In this document: positions 23,301 through 29,885 of the stretch, piece by piece
Position numbering within the stretch: the first letter of the stretch is position 1
How the letters are laid out: every line of letters starts with the position of its first letter
Assembly (NCBI GenBank): GCA_016169945.1
Contig: JADLSH010000257.1
Span: 721,001-785,000, forward strand
DNA from: Trachythela sp. YZ-2020
Taxonomy: Eukaryota; Cnidaria; Anthozoa; Malacalcyonacea; Clavulariidae
DNA: 64,000 bases
Direction of reading: 5' to 3'
Notes under the pieces: generated by a model
What the model was told of the DNA's origin: nothing
The model's database searches: none
What the model saw: the letters and a program-made list of their open reading frames with translations, nothing else
Position numbers and translations under genes: made by a program

Positions 23301-25596
23301 AGTCTTGGCCTTCAACAAACTGTTTGCACTCACATTGACCCTGTGGAGGAGGATTAGTCAACATTACTCTTAAATTGAATTTATGATTGTTCCAATTACG
23401 GACACCTCTCTATAACGGACACCTCTCTATAACGGACACCTCTCTAATACGGACATCTCTCTAATACTGCCACTTCTTTACTACGGACACCTCTCTAATA
23501 AGGACACCTCTCTAATACAGACACCTCTCTAATACAGACACCTCTCTAACACGGACATCTCTCTAATACGGACACCTCTCTTAACCTCTCTAATATCGAC
23601 ATCTCTCTATTACTGAAACCTCTCTAATTGGGACACCTCTCTAATACGGCCACATCTCTAATAAGGCCTCTTCTCTAATACGGACAACTCTCTAATACGA
23701 ACACCTCTTTAATACGGACACCTCTCCAATACGACCACCTCTCTAATACGGACACCCTTCTAATAGCGACACCTCTCTTCTAGGGACACCTCTCTAATAG
23801 GGACACCTCTCTAATACGGCCTCTTCTCTAATACGGGCAACTCTCTAATACGAACACTTCTCTAATACGGACACCTCTCTAATACAACCACCTCTCTAAC
23901 ACGGACATCTCTTTAATACGGACACCTCTTTAATACGGACACCTCTTTAACACGAACACCTCTCTAATACGGACGCCTGTCTAATACGGACACCTCTCTA
24001 GCACGGACATCTCTTTAATACGGACCTCTCTAATACGAATACCTCTCTAATAAGGACACCTCTCTAATACGGCCTCTTCTCTAATACGGACAACTCTCTA
24101 ATACGGACAACTCTCTAATACGGGCACCTCTCAAATACGGACATGTATCTCTCTATTACGGAAACCTCTCTAACACGAACACCTCCCTCATACGGATATC
24201 TCTCTAATACGGAAACCTCTTTTATACGAACACCTCTCTATTACCGCTACGGACACCTCTCTATAACCGGCATTTTCGTATGTCCGACAAAATTCTCATA
24301 TATTCACTTTCAGAATGACCTCTGTATAATACGTCTACTAAGGGACCGTTCATTTTTTTATCTGGGAGGGGGAGCTGGTGGAATTTAGTGTGCCCTCTTA
24401 AATCTTTAGCATGTCCCACCCTTTCATACTCAACTTTTTCCCAGTGGCCCACCCCTAAATAATTATGCTTGTTCAGATTATCTCTCCCCCCCCCCACCTT
24501 CTGTCCTAAAAATTCCAGAGTATGTGTAACCTTAAAAACTCGTTTTTGTGGGCAAAAACCTCTGTGATCATTGGCTGACTTTTAATACTGTTATACCCGT
24601 CCTTTAAACAGATAGAACAAGTTGTAACTATGCTGTAAATATCTACAGTAGCTCAAGATATGTGGTGATTTATTTAAGCAGCAGTTGCAAGGCTGAGTCC
24701 AATTACGTAGTCATTCTATGGGTCTTGCATAGGTAGGGGGGTTCGGGGCATGCTCCCCCAGAAAATTTCGAAGTTTAGTAGTCCAGAATGGCCATTTCGT
24801 GCGCTTTCAGGGTGACATTCTTGCAACAGAACAACAAAACATTGTATCATTTTTACGTGCCCCTCCTTTTGCCAATAGTTTTTCGCGTTGCCCACCCTAT
24901 TAAGGCCATCTTTTTGTGGATGGCCAACCCCCTAATTCCATCCCCCCCCTCCTCCCAGATAAAAAATGAACGATCCCTAACTTCGAGACAAAAGGCCTTC
25001 GCTGAAAATGTCGAAATCCTTCAGGTGGTTTAATCTTATAATTAGTATGTAGTTCGCTTCTGTAGTAGTTAAAGTTGACGTCATCGTGACGACCTCTATA
25101 AAAACAGACATCTCGCTAATACGGGCACTTTGGTGTCCGTACTATAGAGGTTTGACTATTTCTATAGATTTTATCGGACAAGTACAGTAGTAGTCGTTTA
25201 CGTATAACCTTTGGGTAAAACCCTTCAAATCTTCATGCTTAGAACATACCGTATTTGATGAGCTGCAATCTCCCAATGGTCTCCCAGACAATGGTCGTAC
25301 ACCAGCAGGGTCACATCCGCATTCCTGACAGTCAGGGAAACCATAAAAACCTGGCTTACAACGGTTACAGAATGTCCCGGAGAAGTTCTCTTTACATCGA
25401 CACTGACCATTGTCGGGGTTACAGTTATCACCCAATGAGCCTTGTCTGTCGCATGTGCACGCGATGCATCTCGGGTAATCATAATATCCAACAGCACAAC
25501 GCTCACATTTGAAACCTGCATACTGTGGTTTACAGCTACAACGACCACTTCCATCACACTCTGGACCTGTTGAACCAGTGCCAAAACACTGGCAAG
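14263..25596 (-). CDS. Laminin subunit alpha (alpha-3/5 type), internal exons only
   Basis: Ten minus-strand exons encode about 740 residues of a secreted basement-membrane laminin alpha chain. Order: LE (laminin-type EGF) repeats (25596-25250, 23340-23082, 22373-22274), then domain IV/L4b specific to alpha-3B/alpha-5 type chains (20675-20519, 19075-18785, 17897-~17685, 17335-17117, 16591-16325, first part of 14922-14598), then the next LE block (end of 14922-14598, 14316-~14263). Successive exon phases agree at eight of the nine junctions. Landmarks such as SWRGYG, DYVSIVP, CPNTSGCRT and FYNNGSFPCACDTRG follow the order in vertebrate laminin alpha-5. Missing from the window: N-terminal LN domain and earlier LE repeats, IVa, coiled coil and LG domains. 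Whether this is a working gene with distant exons or a duplicated fragment is open. Confidence 0.85.
14335..14528 (-). mobile_element. tRNA-derived SINE, copy 1
   Basis: Minus strand: an A-box-like AGCTCAATTGGCAGAGCG, a decayed B-box region, GCCAGAGGGCCTATAGTTGC, a small hairpin CTCGCAACTGCTCCTGG and a tail with TTTTCGCTCGAAATTTACAT. The same order occurs at 26465-26640 and 50003-50106. It sits in the laminin intron between the last two recognised exons. Confidence 0.75.
14598..14922 (-). CDS. Laminin alpha exon: end of domain IV and first LE repeat
   Basis: Acceptor TTTCTTGCAG, donor AAAA|GTAAGT. Starts DYILFVPKASC and includes DFVEHCSKNDLHV, FCTQSVFSLTTFYNNGSFPC, then the LE text CDTRGSRSDTCDVFGGRCPC, GRACTRCETGYYVFPNCK. 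This closely follows the end of domain IVb and the first repeat of domain IIIb in laminin alpha-5. Phase 0 in, phase 1 out. All expected LE cysteines are present. Confidence 0.85.
15060..15420. repeat. Dispersed repeat in laminin intron
   Basis: Shares ATCAAATCCA(T/A)ATTTTGGATTT and the following GACCCxxTTTGACC-like text with 21110-21235, and AAAGCTGTGAAAC(AC)TACGGA with GGCCAGTTTTAGAAAGCTTG with 39255-39395. Class unknown. Confidence 0.55.
15569..16299. mobile_element. 731-bp TIR element with TA target duplication
   Basis: Left end CAGGTGTATGTACCACAGAA and right end TTCTGTGGTACATACACCTG are exact inverted matches continuing to TACCAC, flanked by TA. Internal GTACCACAGAATACCAG and CTGGTATATTCTGTGGTAC give further inverted copies. 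AT-rich interior, no transposase. It lies 26 bp beyond the donor of the next laminin exon. Confidence 0.85.
16325..16591 (-). CDS. Laminin alpha exon: domain IV segment
   Basis: Acceptor ATTTTTTGCAG, donor GGATT|GTAAGT; 89 codons, phase 0 both ends. Starts DSFDKEASVPTTGDYATMVH, contains YYQPYHTTVE, YCPNTSGCRTVVK and ends LPQDNKLWI, matching the alpha-5 domain IV stretch that has HGYQPAHP, CPHGYGCRT and RWLWL at the same spacing. Confidence 0.85.
16945..17060. repeat. Dispersed GGATGGATTTACTGGGGGTG repeat
   Basis: Opens with the same GGGATGGATTTACT(G/A)GGGG text as 21060 and contains a G9 run and C-rich counterpart. Fragment of the family at 15060 and 21060. Confidence 0.5.
17117..17335 (-). 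CDS. Laminin alpha exon: domain IV segment
   Basis: Acceptor CTTCTTTCTAG, donor GGAAAG|GTAGAT; 73 codons, phase 0 at both ends. Starts DSFILIPYEDWVTDYIVPSK and ends SGLLVYLEGK. Paired cysteines in KLCVTRMKVC and the LIP.E start follow the alpha-5 sequence that has TLVPIEEFS. Confidence 0.8.
17685..17897 (-). CDS. Laminin alpha exon: domain IV segment, donor not found
   Basis: Acceptor CGTGTTTCAG, then DYVSIVPVFYPG, HACEVNGENQLDDLCVQYS and GFVRIQAEEAIF, matching alpha-5 text around DYVVLLP and the cysteine pair. Homology predicts the exon should end near AEEAIF in phase 0, but no GT follows. Instead the sequence reads ATTTTTAGCAGCGATTTTTAAGC, a short local duplication, and hits a stop at 17670. 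Either a non-canonical donor is used, or the site is mutated or mis-sequenced. Confidence 0.7.
17941..18190. repeat. Dispersed GTTG-rich internally repetitive element, copy 2
   Basis: Begins CACATCTTGTCAACAAG and continues with TTGTTGGAACAACTTG and AACAAGCCGTTGACAACTTG, as in the copies at 1-560 and 43545-43850. Confidence 0.75.
18191..18550. other. No recognisable feature (intron)
   Basis: Unique-looking intronic sequence; nothing recognised. Confidence 0.4.
18551..18702. mobile_element. Penelope-end fold-back pair, diverged
   Basis: GGTTGAAGGACG...ACCTGAAAAATATTGAAGCG and CGAAGGCCCTTCGTGTGGAG are followed by the inverted counterpart ACTTTCACACGAAGTCGAAA and TTTTTTAGGTAATTACATCC. Two Penelope terminal segments face each other head to head. 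More diverged than the copies at 43925 and 42757. Confidence 0.7.
18785..19075 (-). CDS. Laminin alpha exon: domain IV segment
   Basis: Acceptor TTTCCTTTCCAG, donor TTACTA|GTATGT; 97 codons, phase 0 at both ends. Starts RSVIVRVNAKWPENYHIVFH, has GEVVVRHVGG and a long beta-rich, Asn/Thr-rich part with potential N-glycosylation sites (NAT, NGS), and ends NKLLL. Follows the alpha-5 domain IV text with WLVFRYV and GVLL|DYV. Confidence 0.8.
19209..19560. mobile_element. TIR element in laminin intron
   Basis: CGAAACCGTAGATGGTCGAA at the left and TTCGACCGTCTACGGTTTCG at the right are inverted matches; a second inner pair is AACTCGTTCCCAGATTGCAA / TTGCAATCCGGGAACGAGTT. AT-rich interior without ORF. 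Confidence 0.75.
19561..20518. other. Intron with GC-rich repeat remnants
   Basis: Holds GGCCCCCC-rich text at 19860-19935 typical of dispersed repeats, and otherwise nothing recognised. Open frames here are short and low in information. Confidence 0.4.
20519..20675 (-). CDS. Laminin alpha exon: start of domain IV
   Basis: Acceptor ATTGTTCCATAG, donor ATTCAG|GTATTC. The first base completes an Arg codon from the LE exon. Encodes PLPKHYHADLYQLLSEIEDG, TPENTSVRFRYSEQEFP and YSWRGYGVFSDIQ. The order HY.DL..L..E.E, TPE, VRF, SWRGY is the start of domain IVb in laminin alpha-3/5 chains and is the strongest evidence for that subtype. Confidence 0.87.
21060..21260. repeat. Dispersed GGGATGGATTTACTAGGGG repeat
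   Basis: Shares its start with 16945 and its middle (AAATCCAAATTTTGGATTTT, then TTTTCTGACAAG and TTTGACC) with 15060-15230. Confidence 0.55.
21556..21704. mobile_element. MITE with ~50-bp TIRs
   Basis: GGCTGTTTTCCACTTCAACC and CGTATCGTACCGAAACGTAG at the left match, inverted, TACGATACGTTACGATGCG and TTTGAAGTGGAAGACGGC at the right. No coding sequence. Confidence 0.75.
21888..22010. mobile_element. Penelope-end fold-back pair
   Basis: ACTTCGACGTTTCGAGCGAA and GGCCCTTCGTGTGGAAGTTA are followed by the inverted GGGGCTTCGCTCGAAACGTC and GAAGTCCTTGTTGAATTTT. Two hammerhead-like Penelope ends meet head to head, with a 12-15 bp centre. Confidence 0.75.
22274..22373 (-). CDS. Laminin alpha exon: last LE repeat before domain IV
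   Basis: Acceptor ATTTTATAG, donor GACAG|GTAGAG. Encodes GCNCDVGGSYSQICGKYTGQ and CKCRPNVGGRACDR, a compact LE repeat with the six or more expected cysteines. Too short to appear as a long open frame; supported by phase agreement on both sides (1 in, 2 out). Confidence 0.82.
22390..23081. other. No recognisable feature (intron)
   Basis: Unremarkable intronic sequence. Confidence 0.4.
23082..23340 (-). CDS. Laminin alpha exon: LE repeats
   Basis: Acceptor CTCCTCCACAG, donor TTCAG|GTATGT; 86 codons plus one base. Starts GQCECKQFVEGQDCSECKPK, then CQECRCNVAGVIGG, CDEKTGRCLCKERVTSKRC and ends NAFGCSG. Cysteine spacing is that of laminin-type EGF modules; the text fits the last repeats of domain V in alpha-5. 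Confidence 0.85.
23396..24280. repeat. 17-bp tandem array, unit ACACCTCTCTAATACGG
   Basis: About 50 degenerate copies with many substitutions (ACGG/AGGG/ACGA, TAAT/TATT) and length changes. Located in the laminin intron between two LE exons. The unit equals part of the terminal repeat of pogo/Tc1-like MITEs found nearby at 29777 (TTCTCTATTACGGACA) and 25080-25150 (CTCGCTAATACGGGCAC), so the array probably expanded from such a terminus. Confidence 0.9.
24342..24977. mobile_element. PIF/Harbinger-type MITE (GGGACCGTTCATT family), 636 bp
   Basis: GGGACCGTTCATTTTTTTAT / ATAAAAAATGAACGATCCC termini with TAA on both flanks, the TWA target duplication of PIF/Harbinger elements. Related copies at 41122-41620 and 44301-44660. 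No ORF. Confidence 0.8.
24978..25035 (-). mobile_element. Fragment of Penelope terminal repeat
   Basis: TTCGAGACAAAAGGCCTTCG, CTGAAAATGTCGAAATCCTT and CAGGTGGTTTAAT resemble the CCTTCGCTCGAAACGTCGAAG ... AGGTAGTTT segment, abutting the preceding MITE. Confidence 0.6.
25250..25596 (-). CDS. Laminin alpha exon: two to three LE repeats
   Basis: Acceptor TTCACTTTAG, donor AATACG|GTATGT; 2 + 115 codons. Contains CQCFGTGSTGPECDGSGRCS, CERCAVGYYDYPRCIACTCD, GSLGDNCNPDNGQCRCKENF, CNRCKPGFYGFPDCQECGCD and GDCSSSNT. The frame begins two bases into a codon, so an upstream exon ending in phase 1 is expected above 25.6 kb; none was recognised before the helicase exons. Confidence 0.87.
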
Positions 25597-25831
25597 CTAA
25601 AGTGAAATATAGTAGATTTTATATACTTATATACAGGTAGGCAGGCTTTGTGGCAGACATACGTAAAAAAGTAGGATAAAAGTAGGACTAAAATTTTAGG
25701 AAAAGTAGGAATAAAGTATGAAAATATACACAAAAGTAGGACAAAAATAGGAATATTTGGTGATTAATTTGCATGAAAATACCACAGAAATATTATTTAA
25801 TCTCTCTTATCGCTGATAATGCTCGGCAACG

Positions 25832-25872
25832 ACCCGAAGGTGTCCGTAATAATAATAGGGGTTCGACTGTAC
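25832..25872. repeat. Pogo/Tc1-like terminal fragment
   Basis: GACCCGAAGGTGTCCGTAAT and AGGGGTTCGACTGTA match the ends of elements in which AGAGGTTTGACTGTA or GTGTCCGTA recur. Confidence 0.5.
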
Positions 25873-25886
25873 ATATTTTTTGTATA

Positions 25887-26282
25887 CCGGGTTGGGCAAA
25901 AAAAAGTACGACTGTTTGATTTAGTATAACTTAAAAACTATTACACTTAAACAAGTTTCTTTGCATTCAGCGATGTCTAACTTAAATTTTGATATATGCC
26001 ATGTGCATTTTCATGCAATATTGACGATAAAATGCTAAATACTTGGTTATCAAATTACTAAATAGGCCTATTTAGCTAATTCTCGACAGTTACCAAAAGT
26101 GTTTAGTAAGTATTATTTAAATGAAGCTATCTCAGTCAATATTGCATGAAAATGCACATGGCATATATCAAAATTTGAGTTAGACATCGCTGAATACAAA
26201 TCAACTTGTTTAAGTGTAATAGCTCTTTTAGTTTTTAAGTTATACTAAATCAAACAGTCGTACTTTTTTTTGCCCAACCCGG
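25887..26282. mobile_element. 396-bp near-palindromic TIR element, TA target duplication
   Basis: Ends CCGGGTTGGGCAAAAAAAAG and CTTTTTTTTGCCCAACCCGG; complementarity runs most of the way to the centre, including CATGTGCATTTTCATGCAAT and ATTGCATGAAAATGCACATG. TA flanks. Resembles the element at 9920-10761 in end sequence and in CTGTTTGATTTA and GCAATATTGAC motifs, so the two are relatives of different subfamilies. Confidence 0.85.
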
Positions 26283-26289
26283 TATATTT

Positions 26290-26370
26290 TTTGTATATAA
26301 TTTTTTGTATATAATTTTCGCTCGAAATTTCCATCTACAAACACAATCAACATCCAGCTCTATCGAGCGA
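26290..26370. mobile_element. SINE 3'-tail fragment
   Basis: TATAATTTTCGCTCGAAATT then CATCTACAAACACAATCAAC matches the tail of the tRNA-derived SINEs at 14335 and 26465. Confidence 0.55.
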
Positions 26371-26464
26371 GATGCCCAAAACATTTGAATATGACCCTTC
26401 TATCAAACACTGGCATCACTCTAGCATACAGTATATACATGAACTTGTGGTTAGCTCTTGACAA

Positions 26465-26640
26465 CTGGACTCTGTAACTCAGTTGGCTGAGCGCTGTACC
26501 GGAATCGCAAGGCCGCAGGTTGGATTCCTGCCAGAGGGCCTACTGTATAGTCGCATTTTTTTCGCAACTGCTCCTGGTTAGGTCTGAAAATATGCATATA
26601 ACTTTCGCTCGAAATTTGCATCTACTCGACTCCCGCTCGG
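26465..26640 (+). mobile_element. tRNA-derived SINE, copy 2
   Basis: Best copy of the family. A box TAACTCAGTTGGCTGAGCG, B box AGGTTGGATTCCTGCC, then AGAGGGCCTACTGTATAGTC, CGCAACTGCTCCTGGTTAGG and tail ACTTTCGCTCGAAATTTGCA. Polymerase III promoter boxes mark a tRNA origin, but no intact cloverleaf forms. Confidence 0.8.
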
Positions 26641-26706
26641 GACAACGAATCATGCGTGATTCTCTGCAGATTATATCCGCGTTATTCTTGTATAGCTTAT
26701 ACTCAC

Positions 26707-26814
26707 CTTTCCAGAATCGTCAATGAAGCGTACTCCGTCTATAGTCACTGACGTCTCGGCAATATTCGTTGAAACAATGCATTTTCTTACACCTTCTGGC
26801 GCCACGTCAAAAAC
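26707..26814 (-). CDS. DHX34-like helicase exon: motif V
   Basis: Acceptor CATTCTGTTAG, donor GGAAAG|GTGAGT; 36 codons, phase 0. Encodes [20 protein letters not shown], then [24 protein letters not shown] is DEAH helicase motif V, and VFDVAP.GVRKC with SVTIDG is typical of DHX34. Too short to be found as a long ORF. Confidence 0.85.
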
Positions 26815-27295
26815 CTAACAGAATGCGAACAAATTTCAAATATTACGACTCTCTCTGCTAGTTGATCATGGACTAAGGTAACTTGATTTATACTGAATAA
26901 CTCTGTAAGTAAGTTTAAGGCTGTTCTGCCCAGAGGTCCAGTAAGGGGCATCCCTGATTGGTTCAAGTGCTACTCCATGAGAATGCCGGAAAATCAGGGA
27001 GAATGTCTGCTATCTTTGGTAGAGTCAAACTTGAAGCTCTCGTTTCACATGTAATAAATTTATAATTATGCAAATAAATCAAACCCTGGACACGAATGGA
27101 ACATGAACTATACCAATGTGCCACCAACATCCTAATTTCTGACTTGAAATTTATTGAATGTCTGACAAGATTATGTTGTTTAGAACTGCAGAGCAATCCA
27201 GTATAGATAAAGTTAGTTCAATTCAGTTCAGTTTAGTCTACTTTAGTAGAGTGTTCTTGAAGATTCTGCTAACAAAACGTCGGAAAGATATTCAC

Positions 27296-27451
27296 CTTAT
27301 CTTGCTCCTCAATAGACAAGGCGCTATGCAAAGGAAGAACAATCCATTTCTGTGTCTGCTGTGCGTACTCCTCAGCGGCATCAACTACAGCTGATATCTC
27401 AGACATACCACTGAGAAAGATTAATAAGTCTCCTCTCTCATTTGGTGGGTA
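27296..27451 (-). CDS. DHX34-like helicase exon: motif IV region
   Basis: Acceptor TATTTCTTGTAG, donor GATAAG|GTGAAT; 52 codons, phase 0. Encodes [40 protein letters not shown] and EEQDK, leading straight into VFDV of the next exon. Start of the second RecA domain. Confidence 0.87.
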
Positions 27452-27986
27452 CTACAAGAAATAAAGAAAAACAACTAAAGGCACCGTTGGAACTTAAAGT
27501 TACTTTTAGAGAAAGAGAGGTATTTTTTACTTTTTACTTGGCAGTTCAAAATACTTTTCGCCTGCCATTTCTCAAATTCTCGAGCCATGTGTTAAGGGGC
27601 AGCACAAGTGTAAATGATATTTATAGGACAGCATAGTTTATAAAGGTTTTACCCGGTAACTATATGCTTTGGCAACAAATGCTTTTGCCCTGTCATACAA
27701 CATGGCCGCCGTACAAAACCTCTATACGTGCCAAAATACAAAACTACTAGTCGACTACATATAACGAAAAGAAATATCATTATTTTAAGTACCGTTTAAC
27801 CACCACCTGCTGCACGATAGTGCTCAGTGAAACCCACCTACAGTGAAGTTTAAGGCGGCATAAAACGGACTTCTATCGGATATAGTCGATACCTGTGGTA
27901 AAAATCATTTTGAAATTAACACAAAAACGAAAAATAACTATATAGAATCAACTGCACTACAAAGAAATTGTATAGAGTCTTGCCTC

Positions 27987-28059
27987 AATAACAGGAGATC
28001 CAGAAAAGTATGTGGCAAAGAGCATGTGGGAAAAGTTTAAGAAATACATTTTAGTGCCT
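27987..28059 (-). CDS. Possible DHX34-like exon before the RecA2 domain
   Basis: Minus-strand text LFATYFSGSPVIE resembles the DHX34 segment LF..YF..APV.QVPG and lies at the correct position before the intact exons. An acceptor ATTTTTGCAG precedes it, and a GC-type donor GAG|GCAAGA could follow. The N-terminal part of the frame does not match the expected SATIN motif, and the next exon (VPGRLYP...) was not found. Tentative. Confidence 0.3.
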
Positions 28060-28639
28060 GCAAAAATGTGCCATAATTACAAAGAGAGAATTGTAAATTT
28101 CTTATCCAGTTTTCATCCAAATCAAACAAAAAGTTAATCGATTTGTCCTTGGCCTATGCCCGTTAGCTAAACTTTCGTAGTAAAATCTTAATAGTTTTTC
28201 AGTTACCCTGCTTACAGACAATTAAACACACACACACACAAACAAACCCTTTATCTATATTGCATAGCTCTATCAATTCCAAACTGTTCTTCATTAAAAA
28301 TATCCGGTATCCGGCGGATTTTCCGTAAATATGTAAATTCAGGCCGCCTTTTCAGGCTAAAAAAGTATTTAAATTGCTTACAGATGTAGCGTTGTTCATC
28401 ATATTTTGACTAGAAATGATTAGAAAGAAGTTGACAGTGTTTAAAAAACTCACCATTGGTTAATAAGAAAGCCTATTTCGACTAGGCAAAGTTTATCATG
28501 CGAAATAAATCTGAGATTTGACTGGTATAGCGTGATATTGCATACGTTGTTAAGTAACAACGTACTATATTAACGTGATTGAAAGAAATGTGACATCAAA
28601 TTAACGGCGCGAATTGAGGTTTTGACGCGGCTTAACTAT

Positions 28640-28800
28640 TGCCGTAACCGTGCCTAATACAAAACGAGCTTGGTTGGATGGTTGGAAAATCAAAACGTGA
28701 CGTTCACTTATTGGCTTTTGCAACTTATGATAGGCACTTGGAAAAGACTATCAGTTTCATTCCAACTCAAATTATTATTGAATTCACTTTAAAAGAAGGC
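28640..28800 (-). repeat. ~150-bp dispersed repeat, inverted relative to 30188-30341
   Basis: ATTGCCGTAACCGTGCCTAA, ACGAGCTTGGTTGGATGGTT, CACTTATTGGCTTTTGCAAC and CAACTCAAATTATTATTGAA are the reverse complement of the segment at 30188-30341 with almost no differences. The partner directly adjoins the Harbinger element, so this may be a solo end of that family. Confidence 0.8.
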
Positions 28801-28958
28801 TTAAACCTTATACAAATAATATCCGATATGCAGACGGATATTTTGTAAATATCCGGCATATCCGGTCGGATAGCAAAAAGCACTATCCGGTGCATCCGCA
28901 CACACACTAACTACCGTGCCACCAACACCTCAAGAATTTGTACTAATCGTTCTTCCAT

Positions 28959-29030
28959 GTCAATTAAGCGTTGGCTTGGCAATTTGACCGTAGCGGGTTC
29001 AATCCCTGCTCAGGGTAGAGTACAAAACAA
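28959..29030 (+). mobile_element. tRNA-like (SINE-like) segment
   Basis: AATTAAGCGTTGGCTTGGCA followed by CGGGTTCAATCCCTG (B box) and CAGGGTAGAG. The B-box arm is convincing, but no acceptor stem pairs, so this is a SINE head or tRNA pseudogene. Confidence 0.4.
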
Positions 29031-29280
29031 GTGGGCCAGTTGTTTGAAAGTCGGTTAGCCTAATCCGAGGTTAAAGAAAAACGTCAAAGCAAACTTCACA
29101 ACAGCTTGTTCATTAACATGGAAATATTTTTCAGAAATCATGTTTGGATCACCGGAAGTTCCATTTTCTAAATTTTTGAAATAAATAGACGTGCAGAAAT
29201 GCACAAACCAAAACAGAGGGTTCGACTGGCCCATGCACTACAAGCTGGAAGCAAAAAAGGAACAACAACAACAACAACAA

Positions 29281-29641
29281 CAAAAAACCTTCTACCTATG
29301 ACAACATCAACAGGCAGCTTCGCTAACATTTCTGGTGAAATGTTAGCGAAGCTGCCTGTTGATGTTGTCATAGGTAGAAGGTTTTTTCTCTCGGTGTGAT
29401 CTCCTCATTACTATTCAGTGCACCTTGTTGTTTCAACACGTGGACCGAGTTCTCTATGGAGGACTTGAGGGGAGGCTCAATAAAGGGGAAATTACGTACA
29501 TCAGGAATACCAAGGGATATCATCTGTAAGATGATGGTATCGAGGGGTGCACGGTGGATCTCTGGTGTAGAATATTGAGAGAATTCTTCGTAGTCGCTTT
29601 CGGCGAAGAGGCGGAAACAAACACCTGGTCCAGTACGGCCT
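29281..29641 (-). pseudogene. DHX34-like helicase exon with inverted duplication
   Basis: Acceptor CTTATTTTAAG, then RTGPGVCFRLFAESDYEEF, PEIHRAPLDTIILQMISLG, FPFIEPPLKSSIENSVHVL and ALNSNEEIT: motif VI end and the winged-helix/ratchet region of DHX34. After the Thr codon the frame should continue PEMLAKLPVDVVIG, and that text is present at 29332-29282. But an exact inverted copy of it (29387-29337) is inserted between, which introduces a stop. Next to it is a (GTT)n tract. Confidence 0.85.
29282..29387. repeat. Perfect 51-bp inverted repeat with 4-bp loop
   Basis: Left arm 29282-29332, loop TGGT, right arm 29337-29387, no mismatch. Arms contain CTTCTACCTATGACAACATC and the reverse complement. 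An (AAC)n microsatellite (29260-29281) abuts the left arm. One arm is helicase coding sequence; the other is its inverted copy. Confidence 0.95.
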
Positions 29642-29690
29642 TAAAATAAGATAAGATACGATAAGATAAAATAAGATACGATTAAGGTAT
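29641..29690. repeat. ATAAGATA/ATACGATA microsatellite
   Basis: Irregular AAGATAAGATACGATAAGAT repeats just upstream of the helicase exon acceptor. Confidence 0.7.
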
Positions 29691-29776
29691 ATTTATGATA
29701 TGACATTTCACCAGCGTCTTACTGGTTGGAGATAATACTTGGAGAAACACTTGAATAATAATCATAAGATAATTTA

Positions 29777-29885
29777 CAGTAAAACCTCTCCTTATGGACA
29801 GGACACTTCTCTATTACGGACAGTTGCCAATGTTCCCACATTGTTACCGAGTGCCTTCAGTGTCCGTACTAGAGAGGTCCGACTG
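29777..29885. mobile_element. Short pogo/Tc1-like MITE
   Basis: CAGTAAAACCTCTCCTTATG ... CTTCTCTATTACGGACA at the left and TGTCCGTACTAGAGAGGTCC GACTG at the right form imperfect TIRs; TA flanks (29775-29776, 29886-29887). Terminal text matches the unit of the 17-bp array at 23396. Confidence 0.7.

Larger units (their letters stand above)
27460..29250. other. Intronic/intergenic stretch between helicase exons
   Basis: Contains a doubtful helicase exon at 27987-28059, an ATCCGGTATCCGGCGGAT-type repeat at 28300-28330 and again at 28818-28905, half of a dispersed inverted pair (28640-28800) and a tRNA-like segment near 28960. No other exon recognised. Confidence 0.45.
26707..29641 (-). pseudogene. 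DHX34-like DEAH-box RNA helicase, rearranged fragment
   Basis: Minus-strand exons of a DEAH-box helicase closest to DHX34, which in vertebrates acts in nonsense-mediated mRNA decay. Exons at 27451-27296 and 26814-26707 are intact, in order, and phase-matched: they carry RecA2 motifs including STNIAETS (motif V). An exon with the later text (RTGPGVCFRLFAESDY, motif VI onward) lies upstream of them at 29641-29281, i.e. in the wrong order for one transcript, and holds an inverted 51-bp duplication that breaks its frame. The intervening KEMSYD...GRAG segment, the N-terminal RecA1 domain and the C-terminus are absent. A tandem duplication junction, a shuffled pseudogene or a misassembly would all fit. 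Confidence 0.75.

Noticed and set aside
24143..24388. 81-residue plus-strand frame TETSLTRTPPSYGYLSNTETS
   Set aside because: Translation of the 17-bp array.
25225..25584. 119-residue minus-strand frame overlapping the laminin LE exon
   Set aside because: Wrong frame; the correct frame has the Cys-rich LE pattern and proper phases.
26465..26535. Functional tRNA gene in SINE copy 2
   Set aside because: No intact cloverleaf; the same head and body occur in two other copies.
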